A stretch of 39,900 bases of DNA from Dictyoglomota bacterium (GTDB lineage Bacteria > Dictyoglomota > Dictyoglomia > Dictyoglomales > Dictyoglomaceae), in the NCBI GenBank assembly GCA_029776735.1, contig JAKOUL010000033.1, positions 1-39,900 on the forward strand, given 5' to 3'. Positions 1 through 8,780 of the stretch are shown here, one piece after another. The notes below the pieces were generated by a model. That model worked only from the letters and a program-made list of their open reading frames with translations. It was not told the DNA's origin and did no database searches. Position 1 is the first letter of the stretch. Every line of letters starts with the position of its first letter. Made by a program: the position numbers and the translations under genes.

Positions 1-301
1 GCCAGGGAGTATAAAGCCCCACACACATTTCAATGCGCAAGTATATGTATTAAAGAAGGAAGAAGGGGGTAGACACACGCCATTTTTCAGTGGATACAAG
101 CCACAATTTTTCTTTAGGACGACAGATGTAACAGGAGAGATAAAGTTACCAGAGGGAGTACAGATGGTAATGCCAGGTGATAATATAGAGATGGAGATAA
201 AATTAATAAAGCCGGTAGCATTAGAGGAAGGGTTAAGGTTTGCAATAAGAGAAGGTGGCAGGACTGTTGGTGCAGGTGTCGTAACTAAAATTATTGAGTA
301 A
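1..301 (+). CDS. tuf: Elongation factor Tu, C-terminal part (5' end outside window)
   Basis: EF-Tu is the GTPase that brings aminoacyl-tRNA to the ribosomal A site. Only the last ~99 residues are present, read in the frame starting at base 2. They include [20 protein letters not shown] followed by [20 protein letters not shown], which is the junction of beta-barrel domains 2 and 3, and they end at a TAA (299-301). The G domain lies upstream of the window. Eighteen bases separate it from rpsJ, the usual str-to-S10 junction. Codon choice is unlike the next genes: by hand count Val is GTA 7 times and GTT and GTC once each, and all Leu codons are TTA. Identity is near certain; whether a second tuf copy exists cannot be seen. 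Confidence 0.97.
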   Translation, partial: PGSIKPHTHFNAQVYVLKKEEGGRHTPFFSGYKPQFFFRTTDVTGEIKLPEGVQMVMPGDNIEMEIKLIKPVALEEGLRFAIREGGRTVGAGVVTKIIE

Positions 302-319
302 TGGGGGCGATCTGTTGTT

Positions 320-640
320 ATGAGTAGTTATTTAGAAAAACAGAAAATAAGAATAAAGCTAAAAGCATTTGATCATAGAGTTTTGGATCAGTCAGCTAAG
401 AGAATTATAGAGACTGTAAGAGGAACCGGAGCTAAGATATCTGGTCCTATTCCTCTTCCCACTAAGGTGACTCGTTATTGGATATTACGTTCTCCTCATG
501 TAAATAAGAATTCGGGAGAACATTTTGAAATAAGAGTGCATAAAAGACTTATTGATATAATTGATCCTACAGCAAAAACCGTAGAGGCTCTTATGAATTT
601 AGAGCTTCCTTCAGGCGTTGAAGTTGAAATTAAAACATAG
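320..640 (+). CDS. rpsJ: 30S ribosomal protein S10
   Basis: S10 is a small-subunit head protein and, as NusE, also joins NusB in transcription antitermination. The 106-residue product has the usual length and the family core: [20 protein letters not shown] near the start, then [20 protein letters not shown] around residues 42-61, followed by the conserved [12 protein letters not shown]. It is the first gene of the S10 operon and follows tuf by 18 nt, so it may be read from the upstream str promoter. No promoter was seen in the short gap. The ribosome-binding site is only a weak GGGGGCGA stretch. Confidence 0.97.
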   Translation: MSSYLEKQKIRIKLKAFDHRVLDQSAKRIIETVRGTGAKISGPIPLPTKVTRYWILRSPHVNKNSGEHFEIRVHKRLIDIIDPTAKTVEALMNLELPSGVEVEIKT

Positions 641-655
641 AGAGGGGAAAGAATT

Positions 656-1318
656 ATGGCTGCTCCTACGACAAAAGTGATTTTGGGAAGGAAAATTGGA
701 ATGACACAAATTTTTGGAGAAAATGGTGAGGTTATTCCTGTTACTGTTGTGAAGGGAGGACCCTGTCTTGTTTTATCAGTTGGAGTAAAAGAGGAGAATG
801 GTTATGGGGCAATTAAATTGGGGTTTGAAGAATGTAAAGAAAATAAGTTAAATAAACCCCAAGCTGGGGTTTTTAGAAAATTGGGCTTTCCTCCTTTTAA
901 AATACTTAAGGAAGTAAAAATTATTAATCCAGCAGATTATCAGGCTGGACAGGAGATAAAAGTAGATATTTTCCAAGAGGGTGAATTAGTTGACGTAACT
1001 GGGAAAAGTAAGGGACATGGTTTTACAGGACATGTAAAATTATGGAACTTTGGACGAGGTAGAATGTCTCATGGCTCTAAGTTTCATAGGAGACGTGCAT
1101 CAATTGGAGCTTCTGGAGTGCAGCATGTAATGAAAGGACAAAAAATGGCAGGAAGATGGGGTAATGAAACTGTCACTGTTCAGAATTTAAAGATAGTTAA
1201 AGTAGATAAGGAAAAAGATCTACTTTTTATAAAAGGTGCAATTCCTGGACCAGCTGGAAATCTTGTTCTAATTAGAAAAGCTGTTAAAGATATAAGTAGG
1301 AAGGGGCTAGAGAAATGA
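656..1318 (+). CDS. rplC: 50S ribosomal protein L3
   Basis: L3 is a primary 23S rRNA-binding protein that starts large-subunit assembly and sends a loop toward the peptidyl-transferase centre. The 220-residue length is standard. Diagnostic pieces are ILGRKIGMTQIF near the N-terminus, GHGFTGHVKLWNFGRGRMSH at about residues 120-139, and GQKMAGRWGNETVTVQNL around 162-179, the tip region of the central extension. An AGAGGGGAAAG ribosome-binding site lies just upstream. The last codons overlap the rplD start by 4 nt (ATGA), so translation is likely coupled. Confidence 0.97.
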   Translation: MAAPTTKVILGRKIGMTQIFGENGEVIPVTVVKGGPCLVLSVGVKEENGYGAIKLGFEECKENKLNKPQAGVFRKLGFPPFKILKEVKIINPADYQAGQEIKVDIFQEGELVDVTGKSKGHGFTGHVKLWNFGRGRMSHGSKFHRRRASIGASGVQHVMKGQKMAGRWGNETVTVQNLKIVKVDKEKDLLFIKGAIPGPAGNLVLIRKAVKDISRKGLEK

Positions 1319-1944
1319 TTCAGCTTCCAGTGTATAATCAGAATGCTGAGAAAATTGGAGAAATAGAATTAAAAGAGGAACTTTTTGGTGTAGAGGAGAG
1401 ACCTGATCTTTTTCATACTTGTGTAGTTATGCATCTTGCTAATGGTAGGCAAGGAACTCATTCTACTAAAAGGAGAAGTGAGGTTAATAGAACTGGGAAG
1501 AAAGTTTGGGCTCAAAAGGGTACTGGACATGCAAGGCAAGGAGATAGAAAAGCACCTCATTGGGTAGGCGGAGGAATAGCTTTCGGACCTAAGCCTCGTG
1601 ATTATTCATATAAAATTCCTAAAAAAATGAGAAGACTTGCTATACGATCTGCATTATCTACAAAGGTTAAAGAAAACACACTTATTCTGGTTGATAAAAT
1701 AGAACTTTTACAACCAAAAACAAAAGAACTTGTAAATATACTTGATAGATTTGGTTTGAAAGATTCTAAAGTGTTAATGGGTATTCCTAAAAAAGATGAG
1801 AATTTAAAAAGAGCAGCTATGAACTTAGGAAAAGTTAAAACAATGGTGGCTTCTTGCTTAAATGTTTATGATTTATTAAAATATGACTATTTGATTCTAA
1901 CGGTTGATGCTATTCCTATATTAGAGGAGGCATTTCTAAAATGA
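1315..1944 (+). CDS. rplD: 50S ribosomal protein L4
   Basis: L4 lines the polypeptide exit tunnel and in gamma-proteobacteria also autoregulates the S10 operon. The long extended loop is visible as KGTGHARQGDRKAPHWVGGG (about residues 68-87) followed by FGPKPRDYSYKIPKKMRRLA. A Rossmann-like globular part continues to residue 209, a normal length. The start overlaps rplC and the end overlaps rplW by 4 nt, so rplC, rplD and rplW form one coupled block. No leader hairpin resembling the E. coli L4 target was found before rpsJ. Autoregulation of the E. coli kind is therefore not supported here. Confidence 0.96.
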   Translation: MIQLPVYNQNAEKIGEIELKEELFGVEERPDLFHTCVVMHLANGRQGTHSTKRRSEVNRTGKKVWAQKGTGHARQGDRKAPHWVGGGIAFGPKPRDYSYKIPKKMRRLAIRSALSTKVKENTLILVDKIELLQPKTKELVNILDRFGLKDSKVLMGIPKKDENLKRAAMNLGKVKTMVASCLNVYDLLKYDYLILTVDAIPILEEAFLK

Positions 1945-2228
1945 GAGACCCATATACAATTATTTTAAGACCAATTGTTACAGAGAAAAGCTTAAACTTG
2001 GCAAAAGAAGGAAAATATGTATTTGAAGTTGTAAGAGATGCGAATAAAATAGAAATTGGGAAGGCTGTAGAAGAGATCTTTAAAGTTAAAGTTAAAAAAG
2101 TTGCAGTAGTGAACCAAAAACCTAAAGAAAGAAAATTCGGACTTTCTCAAGGTTTTACTCCTGCAAGAAAAAAGGCTATTGTTAGTTTAGAACCAGGATA
2201 TAAGATAGAACTTATAAGTGGTGTATAG
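1941..2228 (+). CDS. rplW: 50S ribosomal protein L23
   Basis: L23 sits at the exit of the peptide tunnel and is the docking site for trigger factor and the signal recognition particle. The 95-residue protein shows the family opening IILRPIVTEKSLNLAKEGKY and the strand VKKVAVVNQKPKERKFG with the rRNA-binding loop, then RKKAIVSLEPGYKIE. The length is typical. It is coupled to rplD through the ATGA overlap. A 12-nt gap with AGGAGGT leads into rplB. Confidence 0.96.
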   Translation: MRDPYTIILRPIVTEKSLNLAKEGKYVFEVVRDANKIEIGKAVEEIFKVKVKKVAVVNQKPKERKFGLSQGFTPARKKAIVSLEPGYKIELISGV

Positions 2229-2240
2229 GAGGTATAGAAG

Positions 2241-3086
2241 GTGGGACTTAAAAGATTTAAACCAATTACGCCTGGTTTAAGACATTTGGCTATTTCAGAT
2301 TTCTCTGAAATAACCAAAGAGAAACCTGAAAAATCCTTATTAAAAGCACTCAAGAAGAGTGGCGGAAGAAATAATTTTGGTCATGTAACCTCCAGATTTA
2401 GAGGTGGAGGTAATAAGAGACTTTATAGAGTGATAGATTTTAGAAGAGATAAAGATAATATCCCAGCTAAAGTGGCAAGTATAGAGTATGATCCTAATAG
2501 ATCTGCAAGGATTGCTTTACTTCATTATTCTGATGGTGAAAAAAGGTATATTATAGCCCCAGAAGGAGTAAAGGTTGGGGATATATTAATGTCTGGGGAA
2601 AGTGTAGATTTAAGGATTGGAAATAACCTTCCTTTAAAGAATATTCCTGATGGTACTTCAATATATAATTTGGAACTATATCCAGGAAAAGGTGGGCAAC
2701 TTGTTAGAGCTGCTGGAACTTCTGCTCAAATTTTAGGAAAAGAAGGAAAATGGGCATATGTAAGATTACCATCTGGTGAAACCAGATTGTTTGATTTAAG
2801 ATGTAGAGCTACTATTGGACAGGTAAGTAATGTGGATCATCAAAATGTATCTTTAGGAAAAGCTGGTAGAAATAGATGGCTTGGTAAAAGACCTCATGTA
2901 AGAGGTGCAGCTATGAATGCTGTGGACCATCCTCACGGTGGCGGTGAGGGTAAAGCTCCTATTGGGCATCCTGGACCTCTTACTCCATGGGGTAAACCAA
3001 CACGGGGCTATAAAACTAGAAGGAAGAGAAAGCCATCGGATCGTTTTATTGTACAACGAGCAAGTGATAAAAAAGAAATGAAGTAA
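2241..3086 (+). CDS. rplB: 50S ribosomal protein L2
   Basis: L2 is one of the most conserved large-subunit proteins; it is needed for subunit joining and stabilises the peptidyl-transferase region. The start is GTG at 2241, preceded by AGGAGGTATAGAAG. The 281-residue product has the N-terminal OB-like part ([20 protein letters not shown]), the SH3-like part, and the C-terminal loop [20 protein letters not shown]. Its conserved histidines fall at residues 230 and 232. Nothing is missing. It is followed closely by rpsS. Confidence 0.97.
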   Translation: MGLKRFKPITPGLRHLAISDFSEITKEKPEKSLLKALKKSGGRNNFGHVTSRFRGGGNKRLYRVIDFRRDKDNIPAKVASIEYDPNRSARIALLHYSDGEKRYIIAPEGVKVGDILMSGESVDLRIGNNLPLKNIPDGTSIYNLELYPGKGGQLVRAAGTSAQILGKEGKWAYVRLPSGETRLFDLRCRATIGQVSNVDHQNVSLGKAGRNRWLGKRPHVRGAAMNAVDHPHGGGEGKAPIGHPGPLTPWGKPTRGYKTRRKRKPSDRFIVQRASDKKEMK

Positions 3087-3099
3087 AAGGGAGGAACCA

Positions 3100-3384
3100 A
3101 TGGGTCGTTCACTAAAAAAAGGTCCCTATATAGATCCAAAGCTGCTTAAAAAAGTTAGGGAGCTTAACGAGAAGAATGAAAAGAGGATAATAAAAACATG
3201 GTCTCGTAGCTCAGTAATAGTGCCTGAGATGGTAGGCCATACTATTGCTGTTTATAATGGAAGAAAACATATTCCTGTATATATCACCGAAAATATGATA
3301 GGGCATAAATTAGGAGAGTTTGCTCCTACTCGTACTTTTACTGGTCATAGGGTGCCTACTGCTCGTATTACCGCTATAAAGTAG
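3100..3384 (+). CDS. rpsS: 30S ribosomal protein S19
   Basis: S19 binds 16S rRNA in the head together with S13 and contacts the A-site finger region. The 94-residue protein has the family signature [19 protein letters not shown] at the N-terminus, then [20 protein letters not shown], and [14 protein letters not shown] near the C-terminus. Length and start are ordinary, with GGGAGGAACC in front. It lies between rplB and rplV, the expected S10-operon order. Confidence 0.97.
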   Translation: MGRSLKKGPYIDPKLLKKVRELNEKNEKRIIKTWSRSSVIVPEMVGHTIAVYNGRKHIPVYITENMIGHKLGEFAPTRTFTGHRVPTARITAIK

Positions 3385-3400
3385 GGAGGTTAGATTTTAT

Positions 3401-3742
3401 ATGATAGAAGTTAAAGCTGAAAGCAAATATATTAGAGTGTCGCCTTATAAAGCAAGGCGAGTTATAGACCTTGTAAGAGGAAAAATGGTAGAAGAAGCTG
3501 AAGCTATTCTTGAAAACCTTCCTCATAAATCTGCATATTTTATATTAAAATGTCTACGGTCTGCAAAGGCTAATGCTGAACATAACTATGGATTAAGAGC
3601 AGAGAGATTATATATCTCTCAAGCATATGTTAATGAAGGTCCTCGATGGAAAAGGATTAGCCCTCGGGCAAGAGGAAGAGCAGATATTATACAAAAAAGA
3701 AATAGCCATATTGTGATTTATGTAAAGGAGAAGGAGGAATAG
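3401..3742 (+). CDS. rplV: 50S ribosomal protein L22
   Basis: L22 binds 23S rRNA early in assembly and its long hairpin narrows the exit tunnel beside L4, where macrolides bind. The 113-residue sequence has [20 protein letters not shown] near the N-terminus, and the tunnel hairpin [20 protein letters not shown] around residues 81-100. GGGAGGTTAG precedes the start. It ends one nucleotide before the rpsC start codon. Confidence 0.97.
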   Translation: MIEVKAESKYIRVSPYKARRVIDLVRGKMVEEAEAILENLPHKSAYFILKCLRSAKANAEHNYGLRAERLYISQAYVNEGPRWKRISPRARGRADIIQKRNSHIVIYVKEKEE

Positions 3743-3743
3743 T

Positions 3744-4481
3744 ATGGGGCAAAAAACACACTCTTATGGATTTAGATTAGGAGTTACAAAAGATTGGAAA
3801 AGTCATTGGTTTGCAGAAAGGTCTGATTACTCTTCTACACTACATGAGGATTGGGCAATAAGAAATTATATAAAGAGCAATTATCAGCAGGCAGGTATTT
3901 CTCTTATTGAGGTAGAAAGAAAGGCAGTAAATAGAGTTGATATAACTATACACACCGCAAGACCAGGAATGCTCATAGGTCGTGGTGGTAGCGAAATAGA
4001 AAATATAAGGAAAAATCTTATAAATTTAACTAATAAAAGTGTATTTGTTAATGTTATAGAAGTAAAAAATCCTGAGCTTAATGCTCAATTAGTTGCTGAA
4101 AATATAGCCACACAAATAGAGAAGAGAATTAGTTATAAGCGAGCTATGAAACAAGCAATAAATAGGGCTTTGAAAGCAGGAGCAAAAGGTATAAAGATTA
4201 TGTGTGGTGGAAGATTAAATGGTGCTGAAATCTCTCGTTCAGAATGGTTTAAGGAAGGTAGAATTCCGTTGCAAACATTAACTGCTGATATTGATTATGG
4301 CTTTGCAGAAGCTCTTACTATTTCTGGTGTAATTGGGATTAAAGTATGGATTTATAGAGGAGATTTATCTGAACTTGGTAAAGAACCTATTGAAGAATTA
4401 CCTTCTAAAACAGTAAGTAGAATTATAGACGAAGAGATAATAGATGAGAAAGATGAGGTGAACTACGATGTTGATGCCTAA
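3744..4481 (+). CDS. rpsC: 30S ribosomal protein S3
   Basis: S3 lies at the mRNA entry channel of the 30S head and carries a type II KH domain. The KH GxxG signature is seen in [18 protein letters not shown] (about residues 75-92). The C-terminal S3 domain includes [20 protein letters not shown]. The 245 residues exceed the common 210-235 because of an acidic tail rich in E and D. The last 14 nt encode part of that tail and overlap the rplP start, so the two are translationally linked. Confidence 0.96.
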   Translation: MGQKTHSYGFRLGVTKDWKSHWFAERSDYSSTLHEDWAIRNYIKSNYQQAGISLIEVERKAVNRVDITIHTARPGMLIGRGGSEIENIRKNLINLTNKSVFVNVIEVKNPELNAQLVAENIATQIEKRISYKRAMKQAINRALKAGAKGIKIMCGGRLNGAEISRSEWFKEGRIPLQTLTADIDYGFAEALTISGVIGIKVWIYRGDLSELGKEPIEELPSKTVSRIIDEEIIDEKDEVNYDVDA

Positions 4482-4887
4482 AAGAGTAAAATACAGAAAA
4501 CAACATCGTGGAAGGATGAAAGGTAAAGCTACCCGAGGAAATAGGGTAGTATTTGGAGATTATGGAATTCAAGCTTTGGCTCCAGCATGGATTACCAGTG
4601 AACAAATTGAAGCGGTAAGAAGAACTCTTACAAGACATGCAGGTAAAAATGGAAGAGTATGGATAAGAATTTTCCCTGACAAATCTGTTACTGCAAGACC
4701 TGCAGAAAGCAGAATGGGTGGCGGAAAAGGAGATGTAAAAGAATGGGTAGCAGTTGTAAAGCCAGGGACTATTTTATTTGAAATTGCAGGAATACCTAAG
4801 GAAGAAGCGATGGAAGCTATTAGAATTGCAGGGAGAAAATTACCTATAGAGACAAGATTTGTTACAAGAGAGATAGGTGGTGAATAA
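4468..4887 (+). CDS. rplP: 50S ribosomal protein L16
   Basis: L16 organises the A-site side of the large subunit, contacting aminoacyl-tRNA elbow regions. The N-terminus [20 protein letters not shown] is the standard bacterial one, which fixes the start at 4468 inside rpsC (14-nt overlap). GATGAGGTGA precedes it as a ribosome-binding site. The rest, including [20 protein letters not shown] and MGGGKGD, is normal for a 139-residue L16. rpmC begins 2 nt after its stop. Confidence 0.97.
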   Translation: MLMPKRVKYRKQHRGRMKGKATRGNRVVFGDYGIQALAPAWITSEQIEAVRRTLTRHAGKNGRVWIRIFPDKSVTARPAESRMGGGKGDVKEWVAVVKPGTILFEIAGIPKEEAMEAIRIAGRKLPIETRFVTREIGGE

Positions 4888-4889
4888 TT

Positions 4890-5093
4890 ATGGGGAAAAG
4901 AGTTATAGAAATTAGAGAAAAAACTGATGAAGAATTACAAGAAGAGCTTAAAAATTTGCGAGCGGAGCTTTTTAATTTGAGGGTACAACAAACTACAGGA
5001 GGGCTTACTAACCCTCATAGAATAAAGATGGTAAGGAAAGATATTGCTCGTGTTCTTACCATATTACGGGAGCGAGAGCTTAAAAAATCTTAA
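4890..5093 (+). CDS. rpmC: 50S ribosomal protein L29
   Basis: L29 is a small two-helix protein at the exit-tunnel rim next to L23. The 67 residues match the family: a first helix with the T-DEEL pattern, then [20 protein letters not shown], the hallmark turn, and [18 protein letters not shown]. The start follows the rplP stop by two bases, with TAGGTGGTG as ribosome-binding site inside the end of rplP. Confidence 0.95.
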   Translation: MGKRVIEIREKTDEELQEELKNLRAELFNLRVQQTTGGLTNPHRIKMVRKDIARVLTILRERELKKS

Positions 5094-5111
5094 AATTGAG
5101 GAGAGATATTC

Positions 5112-5456
5112 ATGGCTGGTGAGAGAAAAGAAATGACAGGAAAAGTTGTTAGTGCAAAAATGCAAAAGACTATAGTGGTTTTAGTGGAACAGGTCCGTTC
5201 TCATCCTTTATACAAAAAAACAATAATCAGAAGAAAAAAATATAAGGTACATGATGAAAAACAAGAGGCAAAAGAAGGAGATATAGTCTTAATAAGAGAG
5301 ACAAGACCACTTTCTAAGGAAAAGAGATGGAGACTTATAAAGATCCTGAAGAAAGCTGAAGTTATACCTACTATTTCTCTTGAAGAATCAGATAAAATTG
5401 ACTCAGAGGTGGGTGATATAAATGATAATGCCACAGACCAGATTAACGGTAGCTGA
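5112..5456 (+). CDS. rpsQ: 30S ribosomal protein S17 with acidic C-terminal tail
   Basis: S17 is an OB-fold primary binding protein of the 16S rRNA 5' domain. The OB core occupies about residues 7-82: [20 protein letters not shown], then [20 protein letters not shown] and [13 protein letters not shown]. The usual family length is about 80-90 residues. This one has 114, because a 30-residue acidic, Asn/Asp/Ser-rich tail follows the core. The tail coding region runs 35 nt into rplN in another frame and also contains the rplN ribosome-binding site. The core is certain; the tail is an unusual extra. Confidence 0.95.
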   Translation: MAGERKEMTGKVVSAKMQKTIVVLVEQVRSHPLYKKTIIRRKKYKVHDEKQEAKEGDIVLIRETRPLSKEKRWRLIKILKKAEVIPTISLEESDKIDSEVGDINDNATDQINGS

Positions 5457-5784
5457 TAATAGTGGAGCAAAAGAGATAATGTGTTTCCGTATCTTAGGTA
5501 AGAAGAAGGTTGCACAAGTAGGAGATATTATTGTTGCAAGTGTTAAGGATGCAGTTCCAAGGGCAAATATAAAAAAAGGTGATGTGGTTTATGCGGTAGT
5601 AATAAGAACAAGAAGAACTATAAGACGTAAAGATGGCTCTTATGTGAGATTTGATGATAATGCTGCTGTTATAGTAGATAAGGATGGGAATCCCAGAGGG
5701 ACAAGAGTTTTTGGTCCTGTAGCAAGAGAGCTTAGAGACAAAAACTTTATGAGAATTATTTCTTTAGCAACAGAAGTAATATAG
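5422..5784 (+). CDS. rplN: 50S ribosomal protein L14
   Basis: L14 forms an inter-subunit bridge and is a binding partner of the silencing factor RsfS. The N-terminus [20 protein letters not shown] fits the standard L14 start and sets the start at 5422, with AGAGGTGGGTG upstream; an ATG two codons on (5428) is an alternative. The 120-residue length and [20 protein letters not shown] followed by [20 protein letters not shown] are typical. The first 35 nt lie within rpsQ, so initiation happens inside a gene that is being translated. Confidence 0.97.
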   Translation: MIMPQTRLTVADNSGAKEIMCFRILGKKKVAQVGDIIVASVKDAVPRANIKKGDVVYAVVIRTRRTIRRKDGSYVRFDDNAAVIVDKDGNPRGTRVFGPVARELRDKNFMRIISLATEVI

Positions 5785-5797
5785 AGGTGAATACAAG

Positions 5798-6115
5798 ATG
5801 GATATTAAAAAAGGAGATTTAGTACTTGTAATTTCTGGGAAAGATAAAGGGAAGAGAGGAAAGGTTATCTCAGTTCTTCCTTCAGAAAATAAAGTAGTAG
5901 TTGAAGGGATTAATATAGCCAAAAAACATATGAGACCTACTGCTAAAGCGAGACAAGGCGGAATAGTTGAAAAGCCTGCTCCTCTTTATAGATGTAAAGT
6001 TATGCTTATTTGTTCCCGTTGTAACCAGCCAACAAGGGTAAAACATACTTTTCTTGAAGATGGAAGAAAAGTAAGAGTTTGTTCTAAATGTAAAGAGATA
6101 ATTGACCGTGTTTAA
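5798..6115 (+). CDS. rplX: 50S ribosomal protein L24, zinc-ribbon form
   Basis: L24 helps initiate 50S assembly at the tunnel exit. A KOW motif is visible near the N-terminus ([20 protein letters not shown]). The C-terminal part keeps two CxxC pairs, CSRC and CSKC, in the stretch before the end (residues ~70-100). These form the zinc-binding version found in many Firmicutes and thermophiles and lost in E. coli. Length is 105 residues. It follows rplN by 13 nt. Confidence 0.96.
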   Translation: MDIKKGDLVLVISGKDKGKRGKVISVLPSENKVVVEGINIAKKHMRPTAKARQGGIVEKPAPLYRCKVMLICSRCNQPTRVKHTFLEDGRKVRVCSKCKEIIDRV

Positions 6116-6133
6116 TAGGGAGGAAGATAAAGA

Positions 6134-6673
6134 ATGGAAGTTTTAAAACAAAAATATCTTCAGGAAGTTGTACCCACAATGATGAAGAGATTTGGATATA
6201 AGAATCCAATGGCAGTACCTAAGATAGAAAAAATTATTGTAAATGTAGGAGTGAGCGAAGCAGTGCAAAATCCAGGTGTTATTGAGTCTGTGGCTAAAGA
6301 TTTAAGTACAATTACAGGGCAAAAGCCTTTAGTTAGAAAAGCCCGTAAATCAATAGCTAACTTCCATCTTAGAAAAGGGATACCTATAGGATTAAAAGTT
6401 ACTTTAAGGGGAGATAGAATGTATGCATTTTTATATAAACTTATCAATGTAGCCTTACCAAGGGTTAGAGACTTTTCTGGGCTTTCTACTAATTCTTTTG
6501 ATGGAAGAGGAAATTATTCTTTAGGATTAAAAGAACAATTAGTTTTCCCAGAGATTGAGTATGATAAGATTGATAGAATTCGTGGTATGGATATAACTGT
6601 TGTTACCAATGCGAAGACTGATGAAGAGGCTAAAGAACTTTTAGCACTTCTTGGTATGCCTTTTAAAAAATAA
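6134..6673 (+). CDS. rplE: 50S ribosomal protein L5
   Basis: L5 binds 5S rRNA in the central protuberance and touches P-site tRNA and S13. The 179-residue product has the family N-terminus [20 protein letters not shown]. It continues with [20 protein letters not shown] and with [20 protein letters not shown] near the C-terminus. GGGAGGAAGATAAAG provides the ribosome-binding site. Order rplX-rplE-rpsN-rpsH is the classic spc order. Confidence 0.97.
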   Translation: MEVLKQKYLQEVVPTMMKRFGYKNPMAVPKIEKIIVNVGVSEAVQNPGVIESVAKDLSTITGQKPLVRKARKSIANFHLRKGIPIGLKVTLRGDRMYAFLYKLINVALPRVRDFSGLSTNSFDGRGNYSLGLKEQLVFPEIEYDKIDRIRGMDITVVTNAKTDEEAKELLALLGMPFKK

Positions 6674-6695
6674 ATGAAAAGAGAGGGAGGAAATT

Positions 6696-6881
6696 GTGGC
6701 TAAAAAATCTCAGGTAGTAAAATGGCTTAAGCCTAAAAAGTATAAAGTAAGAGAATATAATAGGTGTAGAATTTGTGGAAGATCAAGAGGTTATATCAGG
6801 AAATTTGGTCTATGTCGTCTTTGTTTTAGAGAATTAGCTCTAAAAGGTGAATTACCAGGTGTTAGGAAAGCAAGTTGGTGA
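6696..6881 (+). CDS. rpsN: 30S ribosomal protein S14 type Z (zinc-binding)
   Basis: S14 belongs to the 30S head near S3 and S10. The short 61-residue type is seen here, with two CxxC pairs, CRIC and CRLC, spaced by a basic [12 protein letters not shown] linker, which binds one zinc ion. The product ends [12 protein letters not shown], diagnostic of the family. The start is GTG at 6696 after GAGGGAGGAAATT. The rpsH ribosome-binding site AGGAGG begins in the stop codon. Confidence 0.96.
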   Translation: MAKKSQVVKWLKPKKYKVREYNRCRICGRSRGYIRKFGLCRLCFRELALKGELPGVRKASW

Positions 6882-6892
6882 GGAGGGTTGCT

Positions 6893-7288
6893 ATGACTGT
6901 AACAGATCCTATTACTGATATGCTTGTTAGAATTAAGAATGCTAATATGAGAAGACATTCTACAGTAGATATTCCTCACTCTAAAGTTAAAGAAAGAATT
7001 GCTGAAATTTTACTTGAAGAAGGATATATTGCAAAATACGAAGTAATAGGAGAAATTCCTAAAAAATATATACGAATTTCTTTGAAATATAAAGGAAGAA
7101 CTCCTGTAATACAAGATATGGTTAGAATAAGTAAGCCTAGTAGAAGATATTATGTAAAAAAAGAAGAAATTCCAAGGGTTCTTGGAGGACTTGGGATTGC
7201 AATTGTCTCTACCTCTCAAGGGATAATGACTGATAAGCAAGCAAAGAAGTTAGGAGTGGGCGGAGAACTTATCTGTATGGTGTGGTAG
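6893..7288 (+). CDS. rpsH: 30S ribosomal protein S8
   Basis: S8 binds the central domain of 16S rRNA and in E. coli represses the spc operon. I chose ATG 6893, since it gives the expected N-terminus [20 protein letters not shown] and has AGGAGG 6-7 nt upstream; an in-frame TTG at 6875 would overlap rpsN and add six odd residues. The 131-residue length is normal. The C-terminus has [20 protein letters not shown], the rRNA-binding signature. Confidence 0.96.
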   Translation: MTVTDPITDMLVRIKNANMRRHSTVDIPHSKVKERIAEILLEEGYIAKYEVIGEIPKKYIRISLKYKGRTPVIQDMVRISKPSRRYYVKKEEIPRVLGGLGIAIVSTSQGIMTDKQAKKLGVGGELICMVW

Positions 7289-7307
7289 AAAAAGGAGGAG
7301 GAAGATT

Positions 7308-7850
7308 ATGTCAAGAATAGGAAAAAAGCCTATACCAGTACCTCAAAATGTACAAGTAGATATAATGGAAGGAAATGTGGTAAAAGTTAAAGGACCTTTG
7401 GGAGAATTAGAAAGGGTTTTTTATCCCTCACTTAGTATAAAAAAAGTTGATAATCAAATTATTGTGGAAAGACCAAATGATGAAAAATTTATGAAATCTA
7501 TTCATGGAACTACGAGAGCCTTAATTAACAATATGGTTTTGGGTGTGACTCAAGGATTTGAAAAACGATTGGAGCTTCAAGGGACAGGTTATAGAGCAAG
7601 GGTACAAGGCAATAAACTTTTTTTAGAAGTTGGTTTTTCTCGTCCCATAGAGTTAGAAATCCCTACAGGGCTTTCCGTGGCTGTGCAGGATAATACTAAA
7701 ATTTCTATTAAGGGAACTGATAAAGAATTAGTAGGAAAACTTGCAGATACTGTAAGGAAAGTAAGACCTGTAGAGCCATATAAAGGTAAAGGTATCCGAT
7801 ATGAGGGAGAAAAAGTTAGACAAAAAGCTGGAAAAGCAGGTAAGAAGTAG
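7308..7850 (+). CDS. rplF: 50S ribosomal protein L6
   Basis: L6 sits near the factor-binding site by the sarcin-ricin loop and is made of two similar domains. The first begins SRIGKKPIPVPQNVQVDIME; the second contains LQGTGYRARVQGNKLFLEVG. The C-terminal signature VRPVEPYKGKGIRYEGEKVR is complete at about residues 152-171. At 180 residues it has the usual length. GGAGGAGGAAG lies just before the start. Confidence 0.97.
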   Translation: MSRIGKKPIPVPQNVQVDIMEGNVVKVKGPLGELERVFYPSLSIKKVDNQIIVERPNDEKFMKSIHGTTRALINNMVLGVTQGFEKRLELQGTGYRARVQGNKLFLEVGFSRPIELEIPTGLSVAVQDNTKISIKGTDKELVGKLADTVRKVRPVEPYKGKGIRYEGEKVRQKAGKAGKK

Positions 7851-7865
7851 GAGGTCTGATCTAAT

Positions 7866-8234
7866 ATGATTAAGAAAAAGTCTCGTAAAGAACAAAGAAA
7901 AATTAGACATTTAAGAACAAGAGAGAAGATTTCTGGAACTCCAGAAAGGCCAAGACTTGCTGTGTATAAAAGCTTAAGATACATATACGCTCAAATTATT
8001 GATGATACTAAGGGGTATACTCTTGTTTCTGCTTCTTCCTTAGAGAAAGAGCTTAAAGGGCAATTGAAGTCTACAGATGATATGGAGGCAGCAAAATTAG
8101 TCGGAGAAGTAATAGCTGAAAGAGCTTTAGAAAAAGGAATAAAAAAAGTTGTTTTTGATAGAGGTGGATTTCTTTATCATGGAAGAATAAAAGCTTTTGC
8201 TGACAGTGCAAGGGCAAGAGGTCTTGAATTTTAA
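7866..8234 (+). CDS. rplR: 50S ribosomal protein L18
   Basis: L18 binds 5S rRNA beside L5. The basic N-terminal arm ([20 protein letters not shown]) precedes the globular part [20 protein letters not shown]. The end has [20 protein letters not shown], the standard C-terminal region. The length is 122 residues. AGGAGGTCTGATCTAAT is upstream. Confidence 0.97.
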   Translation: MIKKKSRKEQRKIRHLRTREKISGTPERPRLAVYKSLRYIYAQIIDDTKGYTLVSASSLEKELKGQLKSTDDMEAAKLVGEVIAERALEKGIKKVVFDRGGFLYHGRIKAFADSARARGLEF

Positions 8235-8252
8235 AATAGGGAGGGAAATATT

Positions 8253-8780
8253 TTGAAAGAATTAGAGCCTGTATTTAAGGAAAGAGTCATAGAGATAAGA
8301 AGAGTAGCGAAAGTAGTAAAAGGAGGAAAAAACTTACGATTTAGGGCTTTGGTAGTTGTTGGAGATGAACAAGGTACTGTAGGTGTAGGTATAGCAAAAG
8401 CAGCAGAAGTTCCTGATGCGATAAGAAAGGCAGTTAGAAGAGCTAAAAAGAATGCAGTAAAAATTTCAATAAGTAAAGGTACTATTCCTCATGAAGTTGT
8501 TGGAAAATTAGGAGCATCTAAAGTTCTTCTGAAACCTGCTGCTCCTGGGACAGGTGTGATAGCAGGAGGAGCTGCAAGAGCAGTATTGGAACTTGCAGGA
8601 ATAAAAAATGTACTTGCTAAGGCTTTAGGTTCTACTACTGCAACGAATCTTGCTCAGGCAACTTTTAATGCTCTTAAAAGTTTGAATTCTCTTCCTGAAA
8701 TTGCAGACATACGTGATAAGAAAGTATCAGAAATCATAGGAAAAGTAAATACAGAAGAGAATAAGGAGGGAGAAAATTGA
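8253..8780 (+). CDS. rpsE: 30S ribosomal protein S5
   Basis: S5 contributes to decoding accuracy and the mRNA entry helicase. A TTG start at 8253 after GGGAGGGAAATATT gives a 175-residue protein. It shows the dsRBD-like N-terminal half, with RVAKVVKGGKNLRFRALVVV and GTVGVGIAKAAEVPDAIRKA, and the C-terminal GTGVIAGGAARAVLELAGIK. The stop overlaps the TTG start of rplO by 4 nt. The gene that normally comes next in this operon, rpmD (L30), is absent. Confidence 0.96.
   Translation: MKELEPVFKERVIEIRRVAKVVKGGKNLRFRALVVVGDEQGTVGVGIAKAAEVPDAIRKAVRRAKKNAVKISISKGTIPHEVVGKLGASKVLLKPAAPGTGVIAGGAARAVLELAGIKNVLAKALGSTTATNLAQATFNALKSLNSLPEIADIRDKKVSEIIGKVNTEENKEGEN

Noticed and set aside
7589..7984. Reverse-strand frame of 131 residues over rplF and rplR
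   Set aside because: Antisense of two clear ribosomal genes, with no ribosome-binding site or homology.
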